Source: Acidobacteriota bacterium (GTDB lineage Bacteria > Acidobacteriota > Blastocatellia > RBC074). Taken from it: 64,000 nucleotides of DNA. This document shows positions 34,629 to 43,089 of the stretch, one piece after another; within the stretch, counting starts at the first letter, position 1, and every line of letters starts with the position of its first letter. A model generated the notes under the pieces. The model searched no databases. It was not told the DNA's origin and saw nothing but the letters and a program-made list of their open reading frames with translations. The DNA is taken from NCBI GenBank assembly GCA_016196035.1, contig JACPYM010000060.1, forward strand, positions 62,001 through 126,000. The letters run 5' to 3'. The translations under genes were made by a program, and so were the position numbers.

Positions 34629-35627
34629 TTGATTATCGAAGCACAAGCACCCACGCGCATTGATCTGGCGGGCGGCACCGTGGACATCTGGCCGCTGTAT
34701 CTGTTTCACGAAGGCGCCCAGACGATCAATTTTGCGATTGATCAATACGCCCGTTGCCGCGTCGAAACGCGCGCCGACGGCAAGTTCGTCTTTGAATCGC
34801 TGGATCGTGGGACGAAGGTCGAAGTCGCCACCCACGCCGCCTTGCGCGATGAAGCCGAATTGCCGCTGATTTCCAAGCTGGTTTATTTCTTTAAGCCCGA
34901 AACCGGCTTGACCATCACGACCGATTGCATGGCTCCGGCGGGCGCGGGGCTGGCCGGTTCTTCGACGCTGAACATCGCGCTATGCGGCGCGCTGAACAAA
35001 CTGACCGGCGAACGCTTCAAGCTGGAACAACTGCCCTTCATTGCCGCCAATGTCGAATCGCAGGTGCTGGGCGTACCGGCGGGGTATCAGGATTATTTCC
35101 CGGCGACGTATGGCGCAGTCTCGCGTGTGCGCCTGCAAGTCGAAGGGGTGATCCGTGAAGCCATCGAAACCGACCTCGAACAACTCGAATCCCGCGTGGC
35201 GCTCTGTTACACCTACGCGCCGCGCAATTCCGGCATCAACAACTGGTCAATGTTCAAGTCGCACATTGACGGCGACAAACTGATTTTTGAGCGTTTCGAC
35301 AAAATCCGCGACACGGCGCTGAAGATGGCCGACGCCCTGAGCGCCAATGCCTTCGACCAAATCGGCGCGCTCTTTGCCGAAGAATGGGCCAGCCGCCGCG
35401 AATTGGTGCCCGGCATCACGACCGAATTCATTGACGAATTGGTGACGCTTTCCCAACGGCACGGCGCGCAGGCGGCCAAAGTTTGTGGCGCGGGTGGCGG
35501 CGGTTGCGTGGCCTTTTATTGCGCAGCCGGGCGCAAGTCCGATGTCGAACAGGCGTTAGCTGCGGCGGGCGGCCAGATCATTCCGTATCGTATTTCGCGC
35601 GCCGGCTTGCAAATCAACGTAGGCTGA
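34629..35627 (+). CDS. GHMP family sugar kinase
   Basis: 332 residues with a TTG start at 34629, placed by AGGAG at 34617-34621 and by the N-terminal match. It starts APTRIDLAGGTVDIWP, as in galactokinase/heptose kinase relatives, and carries the GHMP ATP loop PAGAGLAGSSTLNIAL (about 98-113). The C-terminal KVCGAGGGGCVAFY is the third GHMP motif. It most resembles the D-glycero-D-manno-heptose 7-phosphate kinase/fucose kinase group, but the exact sugar is uncertain. Cytoplasmic. Confidence 0.82.
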   Translation: MIIEAQAPTRIDLAGGTVDIWPLYLFHEGAQTINFAIDQYARCRVETRADGKFVFESLDRGTKVEVATHAALRDEAELPLISKLVYFFKPETGLTITTDCMAPAGAGLAGSSTLNIALCGALNKLTGERFKLEQLPFIAANVESQVLGVPAGYQDYFPATYGAVSRVRLQVEGVIREAIETDLEQLESRVALCYTYAPRNSGINNWSMFKSHIDGDKLIFERFDKIRDTALKMADALSANAFDQIGALFAEEWASRRELVPGITTEFIDELVTLSQRHGAQAAKVCGAGGGGCVAFYCAAGRKSDVEQALAAAGGQIIPYRISRAGLQINVG

Positions 35628-35636
35628 TCTCAAACA

Positions 35637-35718
35637 GGTAGGACAATCTGCCGAGGTTGTCTGGTCGTGGCGTAAGACGTCATTGCCCGGCGGGACAACC
35701 TCGGCAGGTTGTCCTACC
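35637..35718. repeat. 25-bp inverted repeat (one mismatch)
   Basis: Arms 35637-35661 and 35694-35718 start 10 nt after the GHMP kinase stop and end 39 nt before the selenoprotein start. It may act as a terminator for the kinase gene, though there is no U-run. The promoter of the selenoprotein gene would have to lie inside or beside it. Confidence 0.75.
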
Positions 35719-35757
35719 ATTGCGGTGTGCTTTTCGTTAGCCCAGAACAGGAAAACT

Positions 35758-36396
35758 ATGCTCAAGCGTTGTTGCCTCGTCTTGCTTTGCTTGTTGCCGC
35801 TGGCCTGGCTCGGTTGTAGCGAGCAGAAAGAAGCGGATACCTCCGCACTGACGCGCCCCTTGCCGTCCGCGCCTTCGCCCACGCCCGCTCCGCACGCGAC
35901 TGATTTGAAGCGCGTGGTCAAAGGCACGACCGCGCCCGACTTCGCGTTGGAAGCGCCGGATGGCGAGACCTACAAGCTCTCCAGCTTCCGCGACAAGAAA
36001 TTCGTCGTGCTGGTGTTTTATCGCGGCTATTTCTGAACGGGCTGCCAGGAACAGCTAGGTAAGCTGAAATCATTGCTCTCGCCCGCCGAAAAACAAAACG
36101 TGCAGATTCTAGGCATCAGTCTGGACACCCACGAAGAGTCGCGCGTCATGGCCGAAGAGATTGCCAAACATCCGGGCCAACTCGATTTTCCGCTGCTGAC
36201 CGACGTTGAGCATCGCGTGGTGGACACCTACGGACTTTCCAATCCGGCGGAATTCAAAGCGGGCATTCCGTATCCATGTGTTTACGTGATCGGCAAAGAT
36301 GGCGTGGTGATAGATCGGTTCCTGGATGAAAGCGGCGTGCGCGCGACCAATGAACAGGTGCGCGCGATGCTGAAAGCCGCTGGTGCGGTGAGTTGA
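35758..36396 (+). CDS. Selenocysteine-containing peroxiredoxin-like lipoprotein
   Basis: 213 codons including an in-frame TGA at 36034-36036 read as selenocysteine (residue 93) and the true stop at the end. The ATG at 35758 gives a lipoprotein signal (residues 1-19, lipobox LAWLG-C), so the protein should be membrane-anchored outside the cytoplasm. After a Pro-rich linker comes a peroxiredoxin/AhpC-TSA domain: PDFALEAPDGETYKLSSFRDK, VVLVFYRGYF-U-TGC, ILGISLDTHEESR, FPLLTDVEHRVVDTYGL, PCVYVIGKDG. The U replaces the peroxidatic Cys of FYRGxWC, with a resolving-type Cys96 in a UxxC motif. Both halves share one frame with no other stop, and a SECIS-like hairpin follows the TGA. The likely role is peroxide or hydroperoxide reduction. 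Confidence 0.92.
36052..36066 (+). promoter_or_regulatory. Bacterial SECIS-like hairpin
   Basis: CAGCT (36052-36056), loop AGGTA (36057-36061), AGCTG (36062-36066). The stem begins 15 nt and the loop 20 nt after the UGA, and the second loop base is G, as expected for bacterial SECIS elements bound by SelB. It is read in frame as part of the coding sequence. Confidence 0.75.
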
Positions 36397-36407
36397 GAAA
36401 GAAAGAT

Positions 36408-36506
36408 TGGCGGAGGCGTGTGGGAGTCGAACCCGACCTGCCGCAGCTACCGCTACGGCACAACGGTTTTGAAGACCGCACCCATCACCGGACAGGATGC
36501 GCCTCC
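36408..36506 (-). tRNA. selC: Selenocysteine tRNA, anticodon UCA
   Basis: 99 nt with encoded CCA. It has an anticodon loop CTTCAAA (UCA), a 6-bp D stem closed by the 4-nt loop CGGT (CCTGTC/GATGGG with wobbles), a 9-bp variable arm (TGCCGTAGC/GCTGCGGCA, loop GGTA), a TTCGACT T-loop, and an acceptor stem GGAGGCGC opposite ACGCCTCC before GCCA. The last acceptor pair and the T stem contain irregularities (C-A, and a bulged C). The long variable arm plus UCA anticodon identify tRNA-Sec. Its 3' end faces the selenoprotein stop, 11 nt away. Confidence 0.93.
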
Positions 36507-36578
36507 GCAAAGTGGTGAATTCAAGCGAGCGCGGATTCTAGCATTGCGACTGACATCTGAAAAACGAATCGCCACCTT

Positions 36579-37004
36579 TCAAAGCATTGGTCGAATGGAT
36601 TGCGGTGTCTGCTCATCCCCAGGCTGAGCCAAGGCGACCAATTCGCGCAAGCCACAAGGCATCGCGCGGTATTTGGGCAACAACCCGGCCAGCAGGGGCT
36701 GGTTGCAACGGCTGGTTTCGACCAACAAGGGGATTTCGCTATGGCCCCGGCTGGCGCGGATGATATCGAGCACTTGAGGCAATTGCGCGGGATTGACATC
36801 AATTACCGCCAGCGCGTGTTCCGAGGCGCATTCGCCTTGCAATTCTTCCAGCGAACTCGCGACGTGAATTTCCACTGCTTCATACGCCAGTAAGGCGTGC
36901 AACCAATCCAGCCGCTCAGCGCAATCGCTGAAGAGCAACAGCGGGGTTTTATTGTGAGGGCGGGGATAATCGGAAACGGCATGACGCTGCATCAAGCTAG
37001 CCAT
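36579..37004 (-). CDS. Degenerate receiver-like domain protein
   Basis: 141 residues; ATG at 37004 behind AAGGAG. Pattern of a response-regulator receiver: LLLFSDCAERLDWLHALL, then LAVIDVNPAQLPQVLDIIR with a possible phospho-acceptor Asp, then IPLLVETS and a last helix LRELVALAQ. The acidic pair at the start is reduced to one Asp and the conserved Lys is not clear, so phosphorylation is uncertain. No output domain. It lies directly upstream of the tRNA-Sec gene on the same strand, with 72 nt between; they may share a transcript. Confidence 0.55.
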   Translation of the reverse strand: MASLMQRHAVSDYPRPHNKTPLLLFSDCAERLDWLHALLAYEAVEIHVASSLEELQGECASEHALAVIDVNPAQLPQVLDIIRASRGHSEIPLLVETSRCNQPLLAGLLPKYRAMPCGLRELVALAQPGDEQTPQSIRPML

Positions 37005-37249
37005 GGTAAAACTCCTTGGGGATGACAAGCTGATTAAATCGTCGGAGGATAGTTTCGGTGTGTAGTCAGCGAGACAGTTGCGGGTGTAATGGAGCGAGGA
37101 ACGCCGCCAGCTATTCCGTTTTTATCAATTGCTCAAATTTCTTTTGGGCAGGCACCACTGCCGCGCAGTTTAACCAACCACGCTGACGGCTGCAAACTAT
37201 TTTTCAGGCAATTTTTCAGGCTCGGGTTGAGCAGGAGTTCAAGCAGGTT

Positions 37250-38053
37250 ATGCCAACAAAGACGTTTCAGGATTTAGTGGAATTGATGGCGCGGTTGCGC
37301 GCGCCCGACGGTTGTCTGTGGGATCGCGAGCAGAGTTACGCGACGCTCGGGCCGATGCTGATCGAAGAAGCCTACGAGGTGATCGAAGCCGCTGAGGCCG
37401 GAGACTGGCCTGAGTTGCGCGATGAACTGGGCGACCTACTCTTTCAGATCATCTTTTACGGCCAGATCGCACACGACAGTCAGCATTTCGACATTTACGA
37501 TTCGATCACCCGCGTGCACGAAAAGATGACGCGCCGCCATCCGCACGTCTTCGGCGATCAGCAAGTCGAATCCACCGCCGACGTGCTGATGAACTGGGAA
37601 GCGATTAAAGCTGCCGAACGCAAAGACGCGGGCAAAGCTGAAAAACAGCCTTCGCTGCTGGCTGGCGTTTCGACTAAGCTGCCGGCTTTGCTCGAAGCTT
37701 ACCAACTGACGACCAAGGCCGCGCGGGTCGGTTTTGACTGGGAAAAGCTGGAAGATGTCTTCGACAAACTGGCCGAAGAGGTGCAGGAATTGCGCGACGA
37801 AGTGCGGCGCGACCCGCGCGACCCCAGCGCCCTGGCCGAAGAGTTGGGCGATCTGCTTTTTGTCGCCACCAACATCGCGCGCCAACTCGGCGTCGAGCCG
37901 GAACTGGCCTTGAAATCGGCCAATCGCAAATTCCGCCGCCGGTTTGGTTACATTGAAACGAAATTGGCGGAACAAGGGCGCTCGTGCGCCGACTCGAATT
38001 TGGCTGAGATGGACGCCTATTGGAACGAGGCGAAGCGGGTCGAGAAGCAGTGA
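37250..38053 (+). CDS. mazG: Nucleoside triphosphate pyrophosphohydrolase MazG
   Basis: 267 residues, the length of two-domain MazG. First domain: [33 protein letters not shown]. Second: [20 protein letters not shown] and [15 protein letters not shown], so both EExxE...ExxD metal sites are present. It hydrolyses (d)NTPs or (p)ppGpp-like substrates to monophosphates in housecleaning. ATG at 37250 after GCAGGAG. The next gene overlaps or closely follows its stop, indicating an operon. Confidence 0.92.
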   Translation: MPTKTFQDLVELMARLRAPDGCLWDREQSYATLGPMLIEEAYEVIEAAEAGDWPELRDELGDLLFQIIFYGQIAHDSQHFDIYDSITRVHEKMTRRHPHVFGDQQVESTADVLMNWEAIKAAERKDAGKAEKQPSLLAGVSTKLPALLEAYQLTTKAARVGFDWEKLEDVFDKLAEEVQELRDEVRRDPRDPSALAEELGDLLFVATNIARQLGVEPELALKSANRKFRRRFGYIETKLAEQGRSCADSNLAEMDAYWNEAKRVEKQ

Positions 38054-39237
38054 AATACGGAATGCAGAACTTGGCAAAAAGCCTGGTGCTGATTGGTTGT
38101 TATGCGCTGCTCGGCTGGGCGCAGACGCCCGAGACACGTCAAACTGAAACCATCGCGCCGGGTCTGGAACATTTGCAAATCCAACGCGGCGATTTCAATG
38201 CTGAAGAGAGCGAGCGCTGGCAAATCAACGCACTGATCGTTGATCCGAAATTGATTCGCCTCGAACTCGGCTTGGCGCTGGACGAAATCGTCGGCGTCGA
38301 GACCACCAGTTCGCTGGCCGCGCGGCGTGCCGCCATTGCGGCAATCAATGGCGGCTACTTCCGCACGACGGGCATTTATCGCGGCGAACAGATGGGCGCG
38401 CTGTTCAGCCGGGCGCAATGGCTGAGCGAACCGGCGCACGGACGGGCGGCGCTGGCGTTGGCTGAAAGCGGCGGTCAAACGCGCGCAGCGACGGCGGTGA
38501 TTACGGCGCAAATGGAATTGCACGTAGGCAAAGCGACGCGCGCAATCAACGGCTTCAATCGTCCGCGCGAAAAGGATGAGTTGATCGTCTTCACGCCGGC
38601 GTTTCATCGCACGACATTGACGGCGGCGGATGGGTTGGAAGCCGTCATTATGCGTGGCCGCGTAACAGCAGTGCGTGATGGCATGGGCAGTCAGGTAATC
38701 CCGGCAAACGGTTGGGTCCTCTCGGCGCAGGGCGCGGCGCGTGAATGGGCGTTGCAGCATTTGCGCATTGGCGTGCGCGTGGCGCTCAAAACGGCATTCA
38801 AGGCCGAGCCGCCGCTGCCATTCAAAGCCGACGTGATTATCGGCGCGGGGCCGCGTTTGCTGGCCGCCGGGCAACTGCTGGGCGAGAGCGAGTCAGGCTT
38901 TAACATCCAAACGTTTTACCGCGCCCGCCATCCGCGCACGGCGCTGGGTTGGCGCGCGGATGGCCGCTTCGTACTGGTCGCGGTAGATGGGCGGCAGCCG
39001 CGCCAAAGCGTGGGAATGACCATCCCGGAATTGGCGGTGCTGATGCGCGAACTTGGCTGCGTAGAGGCGATCAACCTGGATGGCGGCGGTTCGACGACGA
39101 TGGTGATCAAAAATAAAGTGGTCAACAGTCCGTCTGACGCGGCGGGCGAACGCGCGGTGAGCGACGCGCTGTTGCTGTTGCCGCGCGCAATCAGGAACAG
39201 TACCACGCGCGTGAGCAAGCGGAAGTGGCAGCGTTAG
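38050..39237 (+). CDS. Phosphodiester glycosidase family protein (NAGPA/DUF2233)
   Basis: 395 residues from a GTG overlapping the mazG stop; an ATG at 38062 is the alternative. Signal peptide about 1-25 (ends in LLGWAQT). The NAGPA domain covers about 60-385: [79 protein letters not shown], the characteristic end of the family. It probably acts on a phosphodiester-linked sugar in the periplasm or envelope. The last residues ([11 protein letters not shown]) are encoded by the left arm of a GTGAGCAAGCGG hairpin. Confidence 0.85.
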   Translation: MKYGMQNLAKSLVLIGCYALLGWAQTPETRQTETIAPGLEHLQIQRGDFNAEESERWQINALIVDPKLIRLELGLALDEIVGVETTSSLAARRAAIAAINGGYFRTTGIYRGEQMGALFSRAQWLSEPAHGRAALALAESGGQTRAATAVITAQMELHVGKATRAINGFNRPREKDELIVFTPAFHRTTLTAADGLEAVIMRGRVTAVRDGMGSQVIPANGWVLSAQGAAREWALQHLRIGVRVALKTAFKAEPPLPFKADVIIGAGPRLLAAGQLLGESESGFNIQTFYRARHPRTALGWRADGRFVLVAVDGRQPRQSVGMTIPELAVLMRELGCVEAINLDGGGSTTMVIKNKVVNSPSDAAGERAVSDALLLLPRAIRNSTTRVSKRKWQR

Positions 39238-39290
39238 GTGAAGGCGCGTTCTATGCCGACGCCGCTTGCTCACACGCGCGGTACCGTCCC
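39194..39290. repeat. Diverged GTGAGCAAGCGG inverted repeat
   Basis: Arms 39194-39222 and 39262-39290 are reverse complements with a few mismatches and match the perfect repeat at 32438-32536. The left arm overlaps the 3' end of the glycosidase gene; the right arm ends 11 nt before the next ATG. Confidence 0.7.
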
Positions 39291-39301
39291 AACGTAACCA
39301 G

Positions 39302-40000
39302 ATGTCTGTAACCAATCCAAAAGAAGCTTTGGTCTTAATGGCGAAAGCGCCGCTCGCCGGGCAAGTCAAAACCCGTTTGATCGGTGCGCTCTCTGCCGCG
39401 GACGCCGCCGATTTATACGCCGCGTTTTTGAGCGATACGTTTGCTGTGATGGAAGAGGTTGCTGACGAACGCGAATCGGTGCGGCTGGTGCTGTATTACA
39501 CGCCTGCGGGTGAAGAAGAAGCCTTTGAAAAGGTTGAGCGCGAAGGCTCGCTGATGCTGGCGCAACGTGGCGACTCGTTGGGCGAACGGCTGGAAAATTG
39601 TTTTGTCGATCTGTTCGAGCATGGCTTTGACAGCGTCGTCATCATCGGCGGCGATAGCCCGACCTTGCCCGCTGAAAATTTGCTGAGGGCGTTTGAAAGC
39701 CTGACAGACGCGGACGAAATCGTGCTCGGCCCGGCAGAAGATGACGGCTATTACTTAATCGGCATGCGCAAACTGCACCCGCGCGTGCTGGAAGATATTC
39801 CGTGGAGCACCAATGAAGTGCTGGCCGTTACGCGCCGCCGCATCCAGGAAGCGAGCCTGAATTTGATTGAACTGCCCTTGTGTTCTGACGTAGATACGCC
39901 CGAACAGTTGCAACGGCTGCGCCAGCAGTTGAAAGAGCAAAAAGAATTGGCGCGTTTCACCCGCCGTTGTTTGAAAGAAATTGCCAAGCGTTCCGGTTAA
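39302..40000 (+). CDS. TIGR04282/DUF2064 glycosyltransferase-like protein
   Basis: 232 residues; ATG at 39302. It has the nucleotide-transferase fold of the DUF2064 (CofC-related) family: LVLMAKAPLAGQVKTRLIGALS (about 10-31), VIIGGDSPTLP (about 112-122), GPAEDDGYYLIGM and the C-terminal DVDTPEQLQRLRQQL. Cytoplasmic. Related proteins are often annotated as arsenosugar or glycosyl transferases, but the substrate here is unknown. The permease gene starts 5 nt after its stop, so they are co-transcribed. Confidence 0.82.
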   Translation: MSVTNPKEALVLMAKAPLAGQVKTRLIGALSAADAADLYAAFLSDTFAVMEEVADERESVRLVLYYTPAGEEEAFEKVEREGSLMLAQRGDSLGERLENCFVDLFEHGFDSVVIIGGDSPTLPAENLLRAFESLTDADEIVLGPAEDDGYYLIGMRKLHPRVLEDIPWSTNEVLAVTRRRIQEASLNLIELPLCSDVDTPEQLQRLRQQLKEQKELARFTRRCLKEIAKRSG

Positions 40001-40005
40001 AGCCT

Positions 40006-41271
40006 ATGGACAAAATTTTTGCCGTCATCAAACGTGAATATCTGACCCGTGTGACTTCGCGCGGCTTTATGATCTGGACGATTCTGACGCCGCTGTTGGG
40101 GGCGTTGCTGATGTTCGCGCCGGGCTACTTTATGGAGCGCACGGCCCAACGCGGCAAAGTGGTCGTGCTCGATCAAACCGGCGACGCCGCACTGTTTCCG
40201 CTCGCGCAGGAACTGTTTTATCGTGGCCCCGTGTCCACACGGTACGAACTGGCGCACGAAACGGTCACGCCGGGCACCGTGACCGACACGCGCATGCGAG
40301 AATTGAGCCAGCAACTCAGTACCGGCCAGGTCGCCGGTTTCCTGATCGTTCCGCCTGAGGTTTTTTCCCGGCAAGGTACGCTCAGCTTTCACACGGCCAC
40401 GCAAAACCTGCGCGAACAGTCGCTGACGATGCGGCTGCGCATTGCTTTTAATTCCGCCGTGATCGAGCGGCGCTGGGTCAAAGAGGGCATCAACGTCAAG
40501 CGCGCGGACGAATTGATGGAGCCGGTCGAACTGACCGTGGTCAGCGAGCGCGATCAAGGCAAAGGCAGCGAAGCCTTCATTTTGGCGCTGGGGATGTTGG
40601 TGGTTTTGTACGGCATCATCATCATATACGGGCAACTGGTGTTGCGCGGCGTGGTTGAAGAGAAACAATCGCGCATCATCGAAGTGCTGCTCTCTTCGAT
40701 CAAACCCTTTCATTTGATGTTGGGCAAGCTGATTGGCATCGGTCTTGTCAGCCTAACGCAGGTCGCGGTGTGGATCGTCGCGGCGCTGTTGCTGAGTATG
40801 GCCGCTGCCACATCCTCACTGACCAGCAGTTCGTTTCACATGCCGCCCTTGCCGCCCATGCTGGTGATTTTTTTCTTCGTCTATTTCGTGCTGGGCTATT
40901 TTCTCTTCTCAACGCTTTTCCTGATCGTGGGGGCGATGGTTTCGGCGGAAGAGGACGCCCAGCAATTGCAGATGCCTGTCGTCCTGAGTGTCGTGGCGCC
41001 GATGTTGTTGCTTGAACAAGTGCTGCGCCAGCCCAACAGCCTCTTTGCCACGGTCGTTTCGATGGTGCCGCTGTTTAGCCCGATCCTGATGTTCGGACGC
41101 ATTGCGGTCGAGCCACCGCCGTGGTGGCAAATCGGCCTGTCCATCGTGTTGTTGCTGCTTTCGATCTGGGGCGCGGTCTGGCTGGCCGCAAAAATCTATC
41201 GCGTGGGCGTGCTGATGTATGGTAAACCACCGACGCTGCCGGAATTATTCAAATGGCTGAAATACAGTTAG
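40006..41271 (+). CDS. ABC-2 type permease (NatB-like)
   Basis: 421 residues. It starts with the conserved FAVIKREYLTRVTSRGFMIWTIL, has one transmembrane helix (about 20-42), a large extracytoplasmic domain (45-190), then five or six helices (about 200-400) including the ABC-2 landmark EEKQSRIIEVLLSSIKPFHLMLGKLIG. The end is AAKIYRVGVLMYGKPPTLPELFKWLKY. It would form the membrane part of a Na+- or drug-export ABC transporter. No ATP-binding subunit gene is in the window. It is paralogous to the next gene. Confidence 0.88.
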   Translation: MDKIFAVIKREYLTRVTSRGFMIWTILTPLLGALLMFAPGYFMERTAQRGKVVVLDQTGDAALFPLAQELFYRGPVSTRYELAHETVTPGTVTDTRMRELSQQLSTGQVAGFLIVPPEVFSRQGTLSFHTATQNLREQSLTMRLRIAFNSAVIERRWVKEGINVKRADELMEPVELTVVSERDQGKGSEAFILALGMLVVLYGIIIIYGQLVLRGVVEEKQSRIIEVLLSSIKPFHLMLGKLIGIGLVSLTQVAVWIVAALLLSMAAATSSLTSSSFHMPPLPPMLVIFFFVYFVLGYFLFSTLFLIVGAMVSAEEDAQQLQMPVVLSVVAPMLLLEQVLRQPNSLFATVVSMVPLFSPILMFGRIAVEPPPWWQIGLSIVLLLLSIWGAVWLAAKIYRVGVLMYGKPPTLPELFKWLKYS

Positions 41272-41399
41272 TGGTCAGTGGTCAGTGGTCAGTGGTCAGT
41301 AGTCGATAGTCGGTAACTGTTGCTGCTTTTGTAATAGGTCCCGATAGCTGTCTTCTTCCAACCGACTACCGACCACTGACTACCGACTACCGACTACTG
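41270..41399. repeat. Inverted array of GTAGTCA/GTGGTCA heptads
   Basis: The left part (from 41270) is a run of AGTGGTC units turning into AGTAGTC; the right part (about 41361-41399) is the inverse orientation (CGACTAC/CCACTGA units). It fills the space between the two permease genes, so it is transcribed with them if they form an operon. Confidence 0.75.
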
Positions 41400-41408
41400 G
41401 TGAATGGA

Positions 41409-42698
41409 ATGGAAAAACTCAAAGCGATCATCAAACGCGAATACCTGATTCGCGTGCGTTCCAAGGGCTTTCTGTTTGGCACGATTGCCAGCCCGCTGCT
41501 GCTGATTCTGTATATGACGGTGCCGATGCTGATGGTGAAACTCAGCAGCCATCAGACCCATCAACTGGCCATCGTGGACGAATTCGGCGATGAGCAGTTA
41601 TATCGCAACATCGAACAGTTGCTGACGCGCGACAATGACAAAAAGCGCGAAGCTGAAAAGCAGGGCGAGGCGGATCGCTACGTCTTGCGCCGCGAAGTCG
41701 TGGCCAACGCGGCAGACTCCACCGCCAGGCAAAAACTGCTGAACGAGCAACTCGCCAGCGGGCAACTGTCGGCCTACGTCGTCTTACCCAAAGATGCCTT
41801 GGACAAAGGGCATTTCCCCTACTTCGCCAAAAACGTCGGCGACCTGAATACCAAAGGGCGTGTCAGTGATGCCATCAGCGAAGCCATCGTCGGACGCCGC
41901 ATGGCGCAAGCCGGTTTGGATGCCAACCGCGTCAACGACCTGAGCCGCGAAGTTTCGCTCGACACGATCAACCGCGAAGGCCAACGCGAAGAAGGGCAAA
42001 CCTTCTTTCTGACCTTCGGCTTGATTATGGCGATTTACGTTTCGATTCTGGTGTACGGCATCACCGTGATGCGCGGCGTGATCGAAGAGAAACAGTGGCG
42101 CATCATCGAAGTGCTGCTGTCTTCGGTCAAACCCGTGCAATTGATGCTCGGCAAACTGGTCGGCATCGGCCTGGTCGGCCTGACGCAATTCGCCGTCTGG
42201 GCCGTGACCGGGTCGCTGGTGACGCTGGCGGGCAACATGCCGCTGCTGAAGCTCACCAATACGCCGATCCCGAAATTTTCGCCCATGCTGATGTTCTTTT
42301 TCGTGCTCTATTTTGTGCTGGGTTATTTCCTGTATGCCACGTTGTACGCCATTGTCGGCGCCATCGTCTCGAACGAAGAGGACGGGCAGCAGATGCAGAT
42401 TCCGGTGACGATGACGATCATGATTCCGATTATGCTCTCGGTGCTGGTGATGCAAGACCCGAACTCGACGACCTCGACAGTGCTCTCGTTAGTGCCATTC
42501 TTCAGCCCCATTCTGATGTTTATGCGCATCAGCTTTCAGACGCCGCCCGCCTGGCAGATTGCGCTTTCGATTGTGCTGATGCTGGTGACGATCAGCGCTA
42601 TGATCTGGCTGGCGGCCAAAATCTATCGCGTGGGCGTGCTGATGTATGGCAAACGGCCTTCGCTGCCGGAAGTGGCGCGTTGGTTGAAATACAGTTAA
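41409..42698 (+). CDS. ABC-2 type permease (NatB-like), paralog
   Basis: 429 residues from ATG 41409 (a GTG at 41400 is also in frame). It has the same layout as its upstream paralog: KAIIKREYLIRVRSKGFLFG start, extracytoplasmic domain, GVIEEKQWRIIEVLLSSVKPVQLMLGKLVG, NEEDGQQMQIPVTM, and a C-terminus ending in AAKIYRVGVLMYGKRPSLPEVARWLKY. The two probably form a heterodimeric membrane channel. Followed by a GC-rich hairpin (about 42710-42747) that may terminate transcription. Confidence 0.88.
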   Translation: MEKLKAIIKREYLIRVRSKGFLFGTIASPLLLILYMTVPMLMVKLSSHQTHQLAIVDEFGDEQLYRNIEQLLTRDNDKKREAEKQGEADRYVLRREVVANAADSTARQKLLNEQLASGQLSAYVVLPKDALDKGHFPYFAKNVGDLNTKGRVSDAISEAIVGRRMAQAGLDANRVNDLSREVSLDTINREGQREEGQTFFLTFGLIMAIYVSILVYGITVMRGVIEEKQWRIIEVLLSSVKPVQLMLGKLVGIGLVGLTQFAVWAVTGSLVTLAGNMPLLKLTNTPIPKFSPMLMFFFVLYFVLGYFLYATLYAIVGAIVSNEEDGQQMQIPVTMTIMIPIMLSVLVMQDPNSTTSTVLSLVPFFSPILMFMRISFQTPPAWQIALSIVLMLVTISAMIWLAAKIYRVGVLMYGKRPSLPEVARWLKYS

Positions 42699-43089
42699 TG
42701 GCCTGAAAGGCGGGCCTGGGTGAATTCCCAAACAACGCTCAGGCCCGCACATTAAAACCCCGCCTGCGGTTGAACGCTTGTGCTAGCATGCGCCGCGTTT
42801 TCTCCCAACAACTCAGTCCCAAGCCGGAACGGCAACTTGTCTCCGTTCTTTGAGTCTCGCCTCTTTTCTACTTTTCCCATCGGTGCAACCAGTTCTCCGG
42901 GTCTTCATAAAGCATTCGTCACTGAACCGGGGGCTGTGTAGTTGGTGCCTCACAATGCTTGAAAATGATTGATTGCCTGGCCTGCCGTTGCGGCGTGCAG
43001 GCGTAGTAATGACAACGACTAATCCCGCCGGCTTGGTCTGATTGGGGCTTTGCCTCATCTGGCTAAGTGTGCGCGGAAGGAGTTCACTG
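42699..43089. other. Noncoding gap with a terminator-like hairpin
   Basis: Apart from the CGGGCCTG...CAGGCCCG hairpin at 42710-42747, I see no gene or RNA here. An AAGGAG site at 43077-43082 belongs to the next coding region. Confidence 0.5.

Noticed and set aside
35683-36396. Two separate short genes (ending 36036; starting about 36073) or a frameshifted pseudogene
   Set aside because: Both parts share one frame, the only interruption is a TGA at the peroxidatic Cys position, a SECIS-like hairpin follows and selC is adjacent.
41270-41399. CRISPR array
   Set aside because: Units are 7 nt without spacers and in inverted arrangement; no cas gene is in the window.
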